Assembly (NCBI RefSeq): GCF_023499255.1
Contig: NZ_CP092183.1
Span: forward strand, 6,196,501-6,260,500
Length of the DNA stretch: 64,000 bases
Origin: Couchioplanes caeruleus
GTDB taxonomy: Bacteria; Actinomycetota; Actinomycetes; Mycobacteriales; Micromonosporaceae
Direction of reading: 5' to 3'
The notes beneath the pieces were generated by a model. That model had not been told where the DNA came from and ran no database searches. It saw only the letters and a program-made list of their open reading frames with translations. Positions 7,230-15,333 of this stretch are shown piece by piece. How positions within the stretch are numbered: the first letter of the stretch is position 1; each line of letters starts with the position of its first letter. The position numbers were made by a program, and so were the translations under genes.

Positions 7230-8930
7230 TCACCCGCGGGTGGCGAGACCCTCCAGCCGTTCGATCGCGGCGGCGACCTGGTGGGTGAGGCCGGCGACGA
7301 CGGCCGCCTGGTCGGTGGTCATCGTCTGGGCGTCCGCGGTGGTGTGGTCGATCGCGGTGATCGTGGCGCTCATCGTCATCATGATGTCGACGACCGCGGT
7401 CACCCGGGCGTTGAGCTCGTCCAGGGTCGAGGTGATCGTGTCGGTCGACTCGGCCGTGGTGGCGGCGAGCGTCTTCACCTCGCCCGCGACCACGCCGAAG
7501 CCCTGCCCCGCCGCACCGGCCCGGGCCGCCTCGATGGTGGCGTTGAGCGCGAGCAGGTTCGTCTGCCGGGCGATGCCGCCGATGAACCGGGCCACCTCCT
7601 CGACTCTGCGCAGGCTCTCGTGCAGCGTGCCCACGGCCTCACTCGCCTCGGCGTTGTTGGCCAGCAGCAGCCTGGCCGCCAGCCGCGCCTCGCGGACCTG
7701 CCCGTCGATGCGCCCGGCCGCCGCACCGACCGTCGCCGCCTGCCCGGACACGTCGTCCAGCTGCCGCGCCACCAGGTCCGACGTCTCGTCGACCAGGTCG
7801 CGGGCCCGGCGCTGCATCTCCCGCTCGGCCGCCCGCTGCTGCTCGTGGCTCTCCTCGAGCTCGCGCCGGCGCTGCTCCTGCTCGGCCTGCAGGAGCCGGT
7901 CGCGGCCGGCGATCGTGTCGAGCATGGTGTCGATGGCCCGGCCCAGGGCGGCGATGTCGTCCTGACCGGCCGCTCGGACGCGCAGGTCGTGGTCGCCGGA
8001 GGCGATGATCTGCTCGGTGGTGTGCCGCAGCGGCCGCACGCGGCGGCGTACGGCCCGCCGGGAGGACCAGCTCATGGCCGCCACCACCAGCAGCGTGGCG
8101 ACCGCGACGATCCCGAACAGCCTGCGGGCCGTGGCGGTGGCGGCCGCGTGGATGGGCCGGGGGCGTACGGACTCCAGCACGAGCCGCTGCCCGTTCACGG
8201 TGGCGATCTCGGCGTCGAGCGCGATCCGGTCGGCGGCGAGCACGGTGGTGTGCACGGCGACCGGGCCGAGCAGGCTGGTCACGGACTTCTGCGCGACCCC
8301 GCCCGGCCTGCGCTCGCCGACCACGGTGGTGCTCAGGTCGATATCGCTGCTCAGCGCGGCCATCCCCGCCGCGGAGAGGCGCTTGAGCAGGATGAGGCCG
8401 CCGGAAGGCCGCCCCTCGCCGCTGCTGGGGAACGCGCCGAGCCCGCAGAAGAGGTACATGGCGTCGGCGGCCACGACACCGCACCGGGCCGAGCCGGACT
8501 CGGCGGCCGGGTCGTAGAGGCTGCTCAGCAGCGCCGGATCGGTCAGCTGCGCGGCGGGCGTGGCGTACGCGGCCGCGCCCGTGTAGCCGCCCACCACGAT
8601 CCGCCCGTCGGTGCCGACGCCGAGGAGGCCGTCGAGGCCGTTGACGCTGTCCGGGTCGTCCGGCGGGAAGTCCTCGGCGAACCCGGCCGCGTCGGCGCGG
8701 GCGATGTGGTCGTACGTGTTGTCCCAGACGGCGTTGGTGGCCCCGAAGGACGTCAGCAGCCGGACCTGGCCGTCCAGCGCGACCCGGATCCGGCCGGCGT
8801 CCTGGGCGACCTGCTGGGCCTCGAGACCGTCGAAGGCGCCGGTGGCCACCTGCTGGAGGACGAGGAACAGCGAGCCGCACGCGGCCAGCGCCGCGAGCGC
8901 CGGAGCGATCCGTCTGAACATTGCACGCAC
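7230..8930 (-). CDS. Methyl-accepting chemotaxis protein with CHASE4-type sensor
   Basis: A membrane chemoreceptor of 566 residues. TM1 is at about 8-28, then an extracellular CHASE4-like domain (about 40-200, with TNAVWDNTYDHI), TM2 at about 276-296 and a HAMP linker (about 297-347). The C-terminal signalling coiled coil has the hairpin tip QTNLLALNATIEAARAG, which would contact CheA and CheW. No che genes are nearby. The start is GTG 8930; an in-frame ATG lies three codons later (8921), and no clear ribosome site precedes either. Confidence 0.9.
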   Translation of the reverse strand: MRAMFRRIAPALAALAACGSLFLVLQQVATGAFDGLEAQQVAQDAGRIRVALDGQVRLLTSFGATNAVWDNTYDHIARADAAGFAEDFPPDDPDSVNGLDGLLGVGTDGRIVVGGYTGAAAYATPAAQLTDPALLSSLYDPAAESGSARCGVVAADAMYLFCGLGAFPSSGEGRPSGGLILLKRLSAAGMAALSSDIDLSTTVVGERRPGGVAQKSVTSLLGPVAVHTTVLAADRIALDAEIATVNGQRLVLESVRPRPIHAAATATARRLFGIVAVATLLVVAAMSWSSRRAVRRRVRPLRHTTEQIIASGDHDLRVRAAGQDDIAALGRAIDTMLDTIAGRDRLLQAEQEQRRRELEESHEQQRAAEREMQRRARDLVDETSDLVARQLDDVSGQAATVGAAAGRIDGQVREARLAARLLLANNAEASEAVGTLHESLRRVEEVARFIGGIARQTNLLALNATIEAARAGAAGQGFGVVAGEVKTLAATTAESTDTITSTLDELNARVTAVVDIMMTMSATITAIDHTTADAQTMTTDQAAVVAGLTHQVAAAIERLEGLATRG

Positions 8931-9008
8931 ACAGGTTCAGTCGGCGCGGCCGCGGCCTTGCTGAGCCGCCGTGACACCGGTCATGACCGGCGGCACGGCG
9001 GCCGCAGC

Positions 9009-9791
9009 TCAGCGGGCCTGCAGCATGCTCTGGTAGATCCACCTGGTGATGTTGTCCGTACGGGCGCCGTTCTCCACCTGCGTGTGCGGGCACGACGGGC
9101 CGTTGCTGACGACCGCCACCAGGGCCGGTCCGCGCTTGCCCTCGACGAAGTACGGGCCGCCCGAGTCGTACGGGCACGGCGTGGTGTCCGGCTGCGGGGC
9201 GTGTCCCTTGAAGCCGGTGACCGAGTCGGCGACGGAGACGACCTCCAGCTGGCCGGTGCGCAGGTGCGTCTCCGGCACCGGGTTGGTGCTGGTGACCGAG
9301 CCGTAGCCGGTGAGCCGGACGATCGCGCCGACCTCCGGCGCGGTGCGGCTGAGCCGGATCGGGCGGATGTCGGTGATCGGCTGGTCGAGCTTGGCGATCG
9401 ACACGTCGGCGGTCGGGGACTGCCGGACGGCCACGACGGTGGCCACGTGGCCGGTGGTGCCGGTGGTGTCGGCGCGGCCCACGGTGGCGGTGGTCAGGTC
9501 GGCGACCGGCCGCTCGACCCGGACGTTGTTCTCGTCCCGGAAGCAGTGCCCGGCCGTGATGATCCACTGCGGCGCGATCAGGGCGCCCGAGCAGCCGCTG
9601 TTGCGCTTGCCGCCGTCGGCGGTGGGGATGCCGGTCATGGTCAGCTTGACCGAGAACCGGTACTGCCCCTCGGGCACGAGCTCCCCGTTGGCGATGGCGT
9701 TGGCGGTGCCCATGCTGTTCACGGCGAGGGCGGTGACCACCGCCGGTATGAGCACTCCGGCGGCGAGGTAGGTCTTCGTGCTGCGTCGCAC
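9009..9791 (-). CDS. Secreted trypsin-like serine protease (S1)
   Basis: A 260-residue exported chymotrypsin-fold protease. A signal peptide spans about residues 1-30. The catalytic triad is seen as His in TAGHCF, Asp in ADVSIAKLD and Ser in PYDSGGPYF. The usual GDSGGP motif is changed to YDSGGP, so the oxyanion-hole Gly is replaced by Tyr. GTG 9791 is supported by AAGGAG eight bases upstream. The neighbouring sensor kinase begins in a separate unit upstream. Confidence 0.82.
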   Translation of the reverse strand: MRRSTKTYLAAGVLIPAVVTALAVNSMGTANAIANGELVPEGQYRFSVKLTMTGIPTADGGKRNSGCSGALIAPQWIITAGHCFRDENNVRVERPVADLTTATVGRADTTGTTGHVATVVAVRQSPTADVSIAKLDQPITDIRPIRLSRTAPEVGAIVRLTGYGSVTSTNPVPETHLRTGQLEVVSVADSVTGFKGHAPQPDTTPCPYDSGGPYFVEGKRGPALVAVVSNGPSCPHTQVENGARTDNITRWIYQSMLQAR

Positions 9792-9864
9792 GCGTGGTTC
9801 TCCTTCGGCGAGACGGGTCGGAAAGACGGGTCAGTGTGCCGCCCGGACCTGCCCGGTCTGAAGG

Positions 9865-10977
9865 TCAGAAAGTGCTCGATTCCGACGGAAGATCCGAAAG
9901 TCCCGCCGGTGTGCCCGGAAGGGCGGGGAACGTGACCACCATCCGGGCGCCCGGGCCGGCGGACTCGTACCGGGCCTCGCCGCCGTGCGCCCGGGCGAGC
10001 TCCCGCACGATCCACAGCCCCAGGCCCACGCCGTCGGTGCCGCCCGCCCCGAACCGGGTGAACAGCCGGGCGCGCCGGTCCTCGGGGATGCCCGGGCCGT
10101 GGTCGCGCACCTCCAGCCGGTCCGTGACCCCGTCCCCGGTCACGGTGACGACCACCGGGGGACGGCCGTACCGCAGCGCGTTGCCGACCAGGTTGATGAC
10201 GATCTGCTCGAAGCGCTCCCGGTCCACGTGCAGCGTACGGCCGTCGTCGACGCAGACGCCGACCTCGGCGGTGACGTACGACAGCGCGTCCAGCACCGCC
10301 GCCCGGGCCGGTACGGGCCGCAGGTCGAGCCGCAGGTGCCCGGTGGTGTCGATGCGGTTGAGGTCGAGCAGGCCGCTGGCCAGCCGGGCGATGCGCGCGG
10401 TCTGCCGCTGAGCCGCCTCGAGCATGCGCGCCTGGGGCCCGGTGGCGTCGTGGGCGAGCTCCTCCAGGGTCATCTGCACGGTGGCCAGCGGCGAGCGGAC
10501 GTCGTGGGCCAGCGCGCCGACCATCGCGGCCCGCCAGCGCTCGATGCGCTCCAGCCGTTCCCGCTCGTCGCGCAGGTGCCGGGCCTGGGCCTCGACCAGC
10601 AGCGCCACGGCGACGGCGATCGGGAGCAGGATGAAGGCGCTGCTCAGCACGACCGGTGGCTGGCTGGTCAGCACGAGCGGCACGACGTACGCCGCCGTCG
10701 CGGGCACGACCAGGGCGACCAGCACCCGGCGGCGGAAGTGCAGCGCGGCCCAGGTGTAGAGCAGCACGAGGAACGGCCCGGTGCCGGCGGCGACGCCCCC
10801 GAACGCCCAGGTCGAGAAGCCGAGCACGGCGAAGCCCGGCAGCGCGAGCAGGGCCGGCCGATCGGCGCTCCAGTGGTGCCACGGCAGCGCGTAGGCGACC
10901 AGGGCCAGCCCGAAGTCCGCCGCGGCGACCAGCAGCAGGTCACGGGTACGCCCGGTCCCGGTGCCCAGCCCGACCAC
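9865..10977 (-). CDS. Membrane sensor histidine kinase
   Basis: A two-component sensor kinase. About six hydrophobic helices (residues 10-130) form the membrane input domain. A HisKA helix with the phospho-acceptor His (ALAHDVRSPLATVQ, about 150) and an ATPase domain with the N box NLVGNALRYG, G1 DHGPGIP and G2 GVGLGLWIV follow. No response regulator is adjacent, so the partner is elsewhere. GTG 10977 is the first usual start, but the frame stays open and hydrophobic for about 34 more codons upstream with no ATG or GTG. A non-standard earlier start is possible. Confidence 0.85.
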   Translation of the reverse strand: MVGLGTGTGRTRDLLLVAAADFGLALVAYALPWHHWSADRPALLALPGFAVLGFSTWAFGGVAAGTGPFLVLLYTWAALHFRRRVLVALVVPATAAYVVPLVLTSQPPVVLSSAFILLPIAVAVALLVEAQARHLRDERERLERIERWRAAMVGALAHDVRSPLATVQMTLEELAHDATGPQARMLEAAQRQTARIARLASGLLDLNRIDTTGHLRLDLRPVPARAAVLDALSYVTAEVGVCVDDGRTLHVDRERFEQIVINLVGNALRYGRPPVVVTVTGDGVTDRLEVRDHGPGIPEDRRARLFTRFGAGGTDGVGLGLWIVRELARAHGGEARYESAGPGARMVVTFPALPGTPAGLSDLPSESSTF

Positions 10978-11122
10978 CGCCAGCGCGCCGGCCAGGGCGA
11001 AGAGCGCAGCCGCCTGCCGGGCCGCGGCACGCGGCCCGGCCCCGAGCAGGCGAAGAACTTCCGGTCGGCCGATGCTTTCAGGCTAATGGGATGAAACGGT
11101 CAGCGGACCGATCCGCGGGGAC

Positions 11123-11356
11123 TCAGGCCACGAGCTGGTCCGCGAAGCGCGGGTCGATCGCCTGCTGCACGCCGCAGTTCGCGCAGAACCGGAAGTAGCG
11201 GGCCGGCCGCACGGGGAAGAGCGGGATGAAGAAGAGCGTGAACTTCGTCGACCGCTTCACGAGCTGCTGCGCCGCGTGCACCCCGCACACGTCGCACACC
11301 ATGGCCCCGGTGCCCAGCATGTGATCGCGGGTACGGAGCCCGAAAAGCAGGAACAC
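11123..11356 (-). CDS. Zinc-ribbon family protein
   Basis: A 77-residue protein with two CxxC knuckles (Cys21/Cys24 and Cys58/Cys61) separated by a hydrophobic stretch containing FFIPLFPV. This is the pattern of the small zinc-ribbon family common in actinobacteria, whose job is unknown. The ribbon presumably binds one Zn2+ through the four Cys. It follows the metallopeptidase gene at a distance of 61 bases on the same strand. Confidence 0.7.
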   Translation of the reverse strand: MFLLFGLRTRDHMLGTGAMVCDVCGVHAAQQLVKRSTKFTLFFIPLFPVRPARYFRFCANCGVQQAIDPRFADQLVA

Positions 11357-11391
11357 GGTCGTCTCCTCAACGTCGGCTGCCTCCTGACATA

Positions 11392-11408
11392 CCCGGCCGG
11401 CCGCCGGG
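11392..11408 (-). terminator. Weak hairpin after the metallopeptidase gene
   Basis: CCCGGC and GCCGGG (6 bp) flank a 5-base loop just downstream of the stop at 11418. The stem is short and there is no U-run, so this may be only a partial terminator. Confidence 0.3.
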
Positions 11409-11417
11409 GCAAGCGCG

Positions 11418-12737
11418 TCAGGCCGAGCAGCCGTCCAGGCCCTTGATCACGCCGTCGCGGTATGCGCCGATCCGGTCGAACGCGCTCGTCCCGGAGCTGT
11501 CCCCGGCACGGCCGAAGGCGAGCAGCGCCGCCACCGCCTCGTCGAGGTCACCCGGCGAGAGCGTGATGCCGTCGCGCGGCGAGCGGCCCAGCTGCGAGGA
11601 CGTCCAGGAGCCGGCCAGGCAGTCGACGGTGAGCTGACCCGCGCGGTCCTGGGTCGAGGCGCCGCGCCGGGACTGCGCCGCCCGGGCGAACAGGTCGCCG
11701 AGCAGCATGCCGACCGCGTTGTCGCCGATGTTCTCGTACAGCGCCGGGGCCAGCCGGGCGTTGTCGAAGGCGGCGAAGTCACCGTCCTTGCAGTAGAAGG
11801 CCGCTCCCCCGGCCGAGGCGTCCGGGCGGTCGCAGGCCGGTGGCGACCCGGCTCTGAACGGCTCCACCCGCAGGGTCGACCACGGCTGTCCGGCCAGTTT
11901 CGGGTACGCCTTCGACCAGTAGTCCTGCGCGTCCTGACTCAGCGCGTTGATCGCCTGGGCGTACGGCAGGTCGCCACCGTTCGCGGCGTCCTCCCGCGTC
12001 TGGAACGGCACCTCGGTGACCGGCACGTTGTCCGCCCGGTACGTGGCGCACAGCTGCGCGCCCTTCTCGACGCCGTCCTGCAGCGCCCGGATCCGGTCGA
12101 ACGCGTTGCCGTGCGCCTGCGGGTTCGCCGCGGAGGTGCCCGGCTGGTCGCGCAGCACCAGCAGGCCGGCGACCGTGTTGTCCAGCTGCTTCGGGGTGAC
12201 GTCGCTGAACGCGGTGGACCGGCCCGCGAGCGCGTCGGCCAGCCAGGCGCCGGCGTAGCAGTCGGCCTGCTGCTCCAGCACGACCGTCGGCTGCTCGGTC
12301 TGGCCCAGCCGGGCCTGGATCGCGTGGCCGTACTCGTGCGCCATGACCACGCCCACGAGCAGGTCGCCGTACTGGGCCTGGAGCTGCGGGATGAGCGTCT
12401 GGGCGTCCCAGGCGATGAAGTCGCCGGACGGGCAGTAGAACGCGTTGGGCTGGTACTCGGGGCGTTCCGACCCGCACGGCGGCGGCAGCTTGCTCCGGGT
12501 GTACGGGTGATAGCCGCCCTTGACCGGCTTGAACGCCTTCCCGTCGGCCAGCTTCGGGTACGTCGCCGTCCAGAACCGCTCGACGTCACGCAGCGCGGGG
12601 GTCACCACGTCGCGTGCCGAGCCGCCGCCGCGGGCCGGTGCGGTGGAGTCGGAGTCGGGACTCCCCCACTGCACCGCGCACCCGGCGACGGCGAGCAGGA
12701 CGGCGACGATCGCCCAGTGTTTCCGGTACGCGGACAC
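11418..12737 (-). CDS. Neutral zinc metallopeptidase lipoprotein
   Basis: A putative surface zinc protease. The N-terminus is a lipoprotein signal (AVLLAVAGC, lipobox Cys at about residue 20). The metal site is HEYGH in VVMAHEYGHAIQ at about residue 168, the HExxH motif of the YpfJ-like neutral zinc metallopeptidases (COG2321-like). The second half repeats the overall pattern (DYWSKAYPKLAG against RFWTATYPKLAD) but has no HExxH, suggesting an internal duplication with one dead half. GTG 12737 is preferred over the in-frame 12767 because GAGGGA lies 9 bases before it. Confidence 0.78.
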   Translation of the reverse strand: MSAYRKHWAIVAVLLAVAGCAVQWGSPDSDSTAPARGGGSARDVVTPALRDVERFWTATYPKLADGKAFKPVKGGYHPYTRSKLPPPCGSERPEYQPNAFYCPSGDFIAWDAQTLIPQLQAQYGDLLVGVVMAHEYGHAIQARLGQTEQPTVVLEQQADCYAGAWLADALAGRSTAFSDVTPKQLDNTVAGLLVLRDQPGTSAANPQAHGNAFDRIRALQDGVEKGAQLCATYRADNVPVTEVPFQTREDAANGGDLPYAQAINALSQDAQDYWSKAYPKLAGQPWSTLRVEPFRAGSPPACDRPDASAGGAAFYCKDGDFAAFDNARLAPALYENIGDNAVGMLLGDLFARAAQSRRGASTQDRAGQLTVDCLAGSWTSSQLGRSPRDGITLSPGDLDEAVAALLAFGRAGDSSGTSAFDRIGAYRDGVIKGLDGCSA

Positions 12738-12790
12738 GACGCGTTCTCCCTCTGACGGCACGGTCACCGCCGCAGGGGTACCCCGATCGA

Positions 12791-12811
12791 CGCCGCGGTA
12801 TGTCTGCGGCG
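12791..12811 (-). terminator. Hairpin at the end of the copper-oxidase operon
   Basis: CGCCGC and GCGGCG arms surround a 9-base loop directly after the stop of the last operon gene (12812). This is a plausible rho-independent-like end without a clear U-run. Confidence 0.45.
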
Positions 12812-13792
12812 CTACAGGCCGGCGTCCCCGGCGGCGCGAGCCTCCTGCACGGCCTCCGAGCGGCGCTCCCCGGCCCGCTGCTCACCGGCGGCTTCACGGT
12901 CGGCGGCCGGCGGCCGCTCAGCGAGCGCCCGCGCCCGGGTGGCGGCCGCCTGCTGGCCCACGACCCCGCCCCGTACGCGGTTGTTCGACGCGATCACCGC
13001 GGCCGGGGTGTTGCTGGAGGCGGTCAGCTGGCCGTCGATGATGTTGTCGTCGACCCGGACGCCGCCGGTGGTGTTCGTGATGCTCACGTCGCGCCCCCAG
13101 TAGCCGCCGGACGCGCAGCTGTCGAGGGTGCCGTTCGGGCCGAGCTGCACCCCGCCCAGGTTGCCGGCGAACGTGGCCCGGCCGCGGACCGCGCTGCCGC
13201 AGACCACGCTGCCCGTCGCACTGTTGAGCACCGACAGCGTGCCGTCCACGAACGAGTCGTGCACGTCGGTGTAGTACGAGCCGGTGCTGCTGACGTTCCC
13301 GGCGACCTCGGTGGTGCGGTCGAGGCGTACCTCGCCGGCGCTCGCGGTCACGTTGCCGTCGACCGAGGTGTGCTCCACGAACAGGAAGCTGTCGATCGTC
13401 GCGGAGCCCTTGGCGCGGACCGTGAGCGAGGCGGCCGAGGCGTCCTTGAGGAACGCGCCGTAGCCGCCGGAGGCCAGGTCGACCCCGCCGCCGATCTGCG
13501 TGTTCGTGGCGTCCAGGTAGCCGTCGGTGGCGACCTGGACGTCCCCGCTGAGGTGGCCGCCGGTGACCACCAGGTTGGCGCCGGCCGCGACGCTGACGTT
13601 GCCGGTGACCGTGGTGCCGGTCAGGGCGCAGGACTCGCCGGCGGGCACGTACAGGTCGTTGGGGACGGTCACCGCGCCGCCGGTGCCGACGCAGTGCGTC
13701 ACCAGGTCGGCGCGCGCGCCGGGCGCGCCCGCGAAGGTCGAGACGGCGACGGCGGTGGACAGGACGGCCAGGTGGGCGACGGTACGTCTCAT
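12812..13792 (-). CDS. Secreted beta-helix-like surface protein
   Basis: A 326-residue exported protein. The signal peptide ends near ARAD (about residue 28). Residues 30-270 are a repetitive succession of short Gly/Val/Thr/Asn-rich strands (VTGNVSV, LSGDVQV, VDGNVTA, VAGNVSS), the pattern of a parallel beta-helix or polymer-forming surface protein. The last 45 residues are charged and rich in Ala, Arg and Glu. ATG 13792 overlaps the preceding stop by four bases (ATGA) and AAGGAG precedes it, so it is the last gene of the copper-oxidase operon. It may act as an extracellular scaffold; there is no catalytic motif. Confidence 0.6.
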   Translation of the reverse strand: MRRTVAHLAVLSTAVAVSTFAGAPGARADLVTHCVGTGGAVTVPNDLYVPAGESCALTGTTVTGNVSVAAGANLVVTGGHLSGDVQVATDGYLDATNTQIGGGVDLASGGYGAFLKDASAASLTVRAKGSATIDSFLFVEHTSVDGNVTASAGEVRLDRTTEVAGNVSSTGSYYTDVHDSFVDGTLSVLNSATGSVVCGSAVRGRATFAGNLGGVQLGPNGTLDSCASGGYWGRDVSITNTTGGVRVDDNIIDGQLTASSNTPAAVIASNNRVRGGVVGQQAAATRARALAERPPAADREAAGEQRAGERRSEAVQEARAAGDAGL

Positions 13793-15318
13793 CGCGGTGC
13801 TCCTTGGTTGAAGGTTCCGACGTCCGAGCGGGCGGCGGCCCGGACGATGACCCCGCGCTGCCGGGCGGTCAGCGTGCCGGCGGCGACCAGCGGATCGGTG
13901 ACCGTCTCGACGTGCCGGACGAAGCTGCCGTGGTCGGGGTAGGAGGCGTGCTCGGCGATCAGGTCGTTGATCGTGCAGCCGTTCCCGCTGTCGGCGTTCG
14001 GCACGCCGGTGTCCTCGGCGCCGATGATCACGGTGGCACGGGTGTCGGAGGCGGGGCAGGCGTCGGTGCCCGAGGTCACGACGGTGAAGGCGACCGGCTT
14101 CTCGGCCGAGGTGTTGCCCGCGGTGTCGGTGGCCCGGTACCGCAGGGTGTGTGCTCCGGCGGTCCGCACGACGACGGCCGCGGTGTACGGCGTCCAGGCG
14201 CCGCCGTCGAGCGCGTACTCGACGGATCGCACGCCCGACCCCGTGTCCGTGGCGGTGACGGTCACCGTGGCGCCGCCGACGTAGGCACCGCTCGCGTCGC
14301 GGTCGCCCGTCACCTGCGCCGAGGTCTCCGGCGCGGTGGTGTCCGGGGCGGGCGGCGCGACGACGGTGAACGACACCATCTGCTCGGCCGAGGTGTTGCC
14401 GGCGACGTCGGTGGCGCGGAAGTGCACCATGTGCGCGCCTTCATCGTCGATGACGACCGGATTCGTGTACGCGGTGAAGGCTCCGCCGTCCACGTTGTAT
14501 TCGATCCGCGCGACCCCGGACCCTCCATCTGAGGCGTTGATCGTGACTGTGGCCGTACCTGTGTAGTTTCCGGCCGCGTCGCGGGAGCCGGACACCCGGG
14601 CCGAGACCGACGGCGGCGTGGTGTCGCCCTGCGGCGGCTCGACGACGCGGAACGTCACCGACCCGGTCTCCGAGACGTTGCCGGCCCTGTCCCGGGCGCG
14701 GAACTGCACCGAGTGGTCACCGGTCGCCGAGACCGTCACCGGCTGCGTGTACGGCTCGAACCCGGTGTCGTCGACCTGGTACTCGACCGTGTCGACGCCC
14801 GACCCGGCGTCCGTGGCGCTGACCGTCACGGTCGCCGCACCGACGTATGCGCCCTGGGCGTCGCGGGTACCGGACACCTGGCCGGACACGGTCGGTGCCG
14901 TGGTGTCGCCCCCGCCGCTGCCGGTCACGACCAGCTCCCCGACCATCTGGCTGTGCCCGGGGATCGAGCAGAAGAACCGGTAGCGGCCCGGCGTGAGGGT
15001 GACCGCCTGCTCGTGCCGGCCGTTGGTCGCGTCGAACGGGCTGGCCAGGATGTTGACGGTGACGTCGTGGTTGTAGCCGTCGGTGGTGGTGTCGAAGGTG
15101 AGCGTGTGCGGCATCCCGGTGGTGTTGCCGGTGGCCGCGCTGTTCTCGAAGACGATCGTCGTCGCCCCCGCCGCGGCCTGGCCCGGCGTGGACCTGTACC
15201 GGGTGATGTCGTCGTCCGTCGTCCAGGTGAGGACCTGGGCGGCCGCCGCCGGCGCCGGCACGGCGAGTGCCGAAGCCGCCACCAGCAGCAGACCGGCCAG
15301 GGCTCGTCGTAAGGACAT
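13789..15318 (-). CDS. Secreted cupredoxin with Ig-like repeats and a CTINDLI module
   Basis: A 509-residue exported protein with a signal peptide (1-27). A plastocyanin/azurin-like domain spans about 30-132, with type-1 copper ligands His71, Cys117, His122 and Met125 (GMPHTLTF; FFCSIPGHSQM). Three Ig-like repeats of about 90 residues each start DTTAP or DTTPP and carry the GSGV-EY pattern of OmpL47/Y_Y_Y-like domains. A C-terminal module (about 419-500, CTINDLI) recurs in the next gene upstream. ATG 15318 follows GGGAGG. It probably carries electrons between the dehydrogenase and the multicopper oxidase of the same operon. Confidence 0.8.
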   Translation of the reverse strand: MSLRRALAGLLLVAASALAVPAPAAAAQVLTWTTDDDITRYRSTPGQAAAGATTIVFENSAATGNTTGMPHTLTFDTTTDGYNHDVTVNILASPFDATNGRHEQAVTLTPGRYRFFCSIPGHSQMVGELVVTGSGGGDTTAPTVSGQVSGTRDAQGAYVGAATVTVSATDAGSGVDTVEYQVDDTGFEPYTQPVTVSATGDHSVQFRARDRAGNVSETGSVTFRVVEPPQGDTTPPSVSARVSGSRDAAGNYTGTATVTINASDGGSGVARIEYNVDGGAFTAYTNPVVIDDEGAHMVHFRATDVAGNTSAEQMVSFTVVAPPAPDTTAPETSAQVTGDRDASGAYVGGATVTVTATDTGSGVRSVEYALDGGAWTPYTAAVVVRTAGAHTLRYRATDTAGNTSAEKPVAFTVVTSGTDACPASDTRATVIIGAEDTGVPNADSGNGCTINDLIAEHASYPDHGSFVRHVETVTDPLVAAGTLTARQRGVIVRAAARSDVGTFNQGAPR

Positions 15319-15333
15319 GCTGCCTCCCACGGG

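Noticed and set aside
6051..9935. Open frame of about 1290 codons on the + strand
   Set aside because: It spans the antisense of several good genes (alcohol dehydrogenase, chemoreceptor, protease) and shows only GC-driven low-complexity residues.
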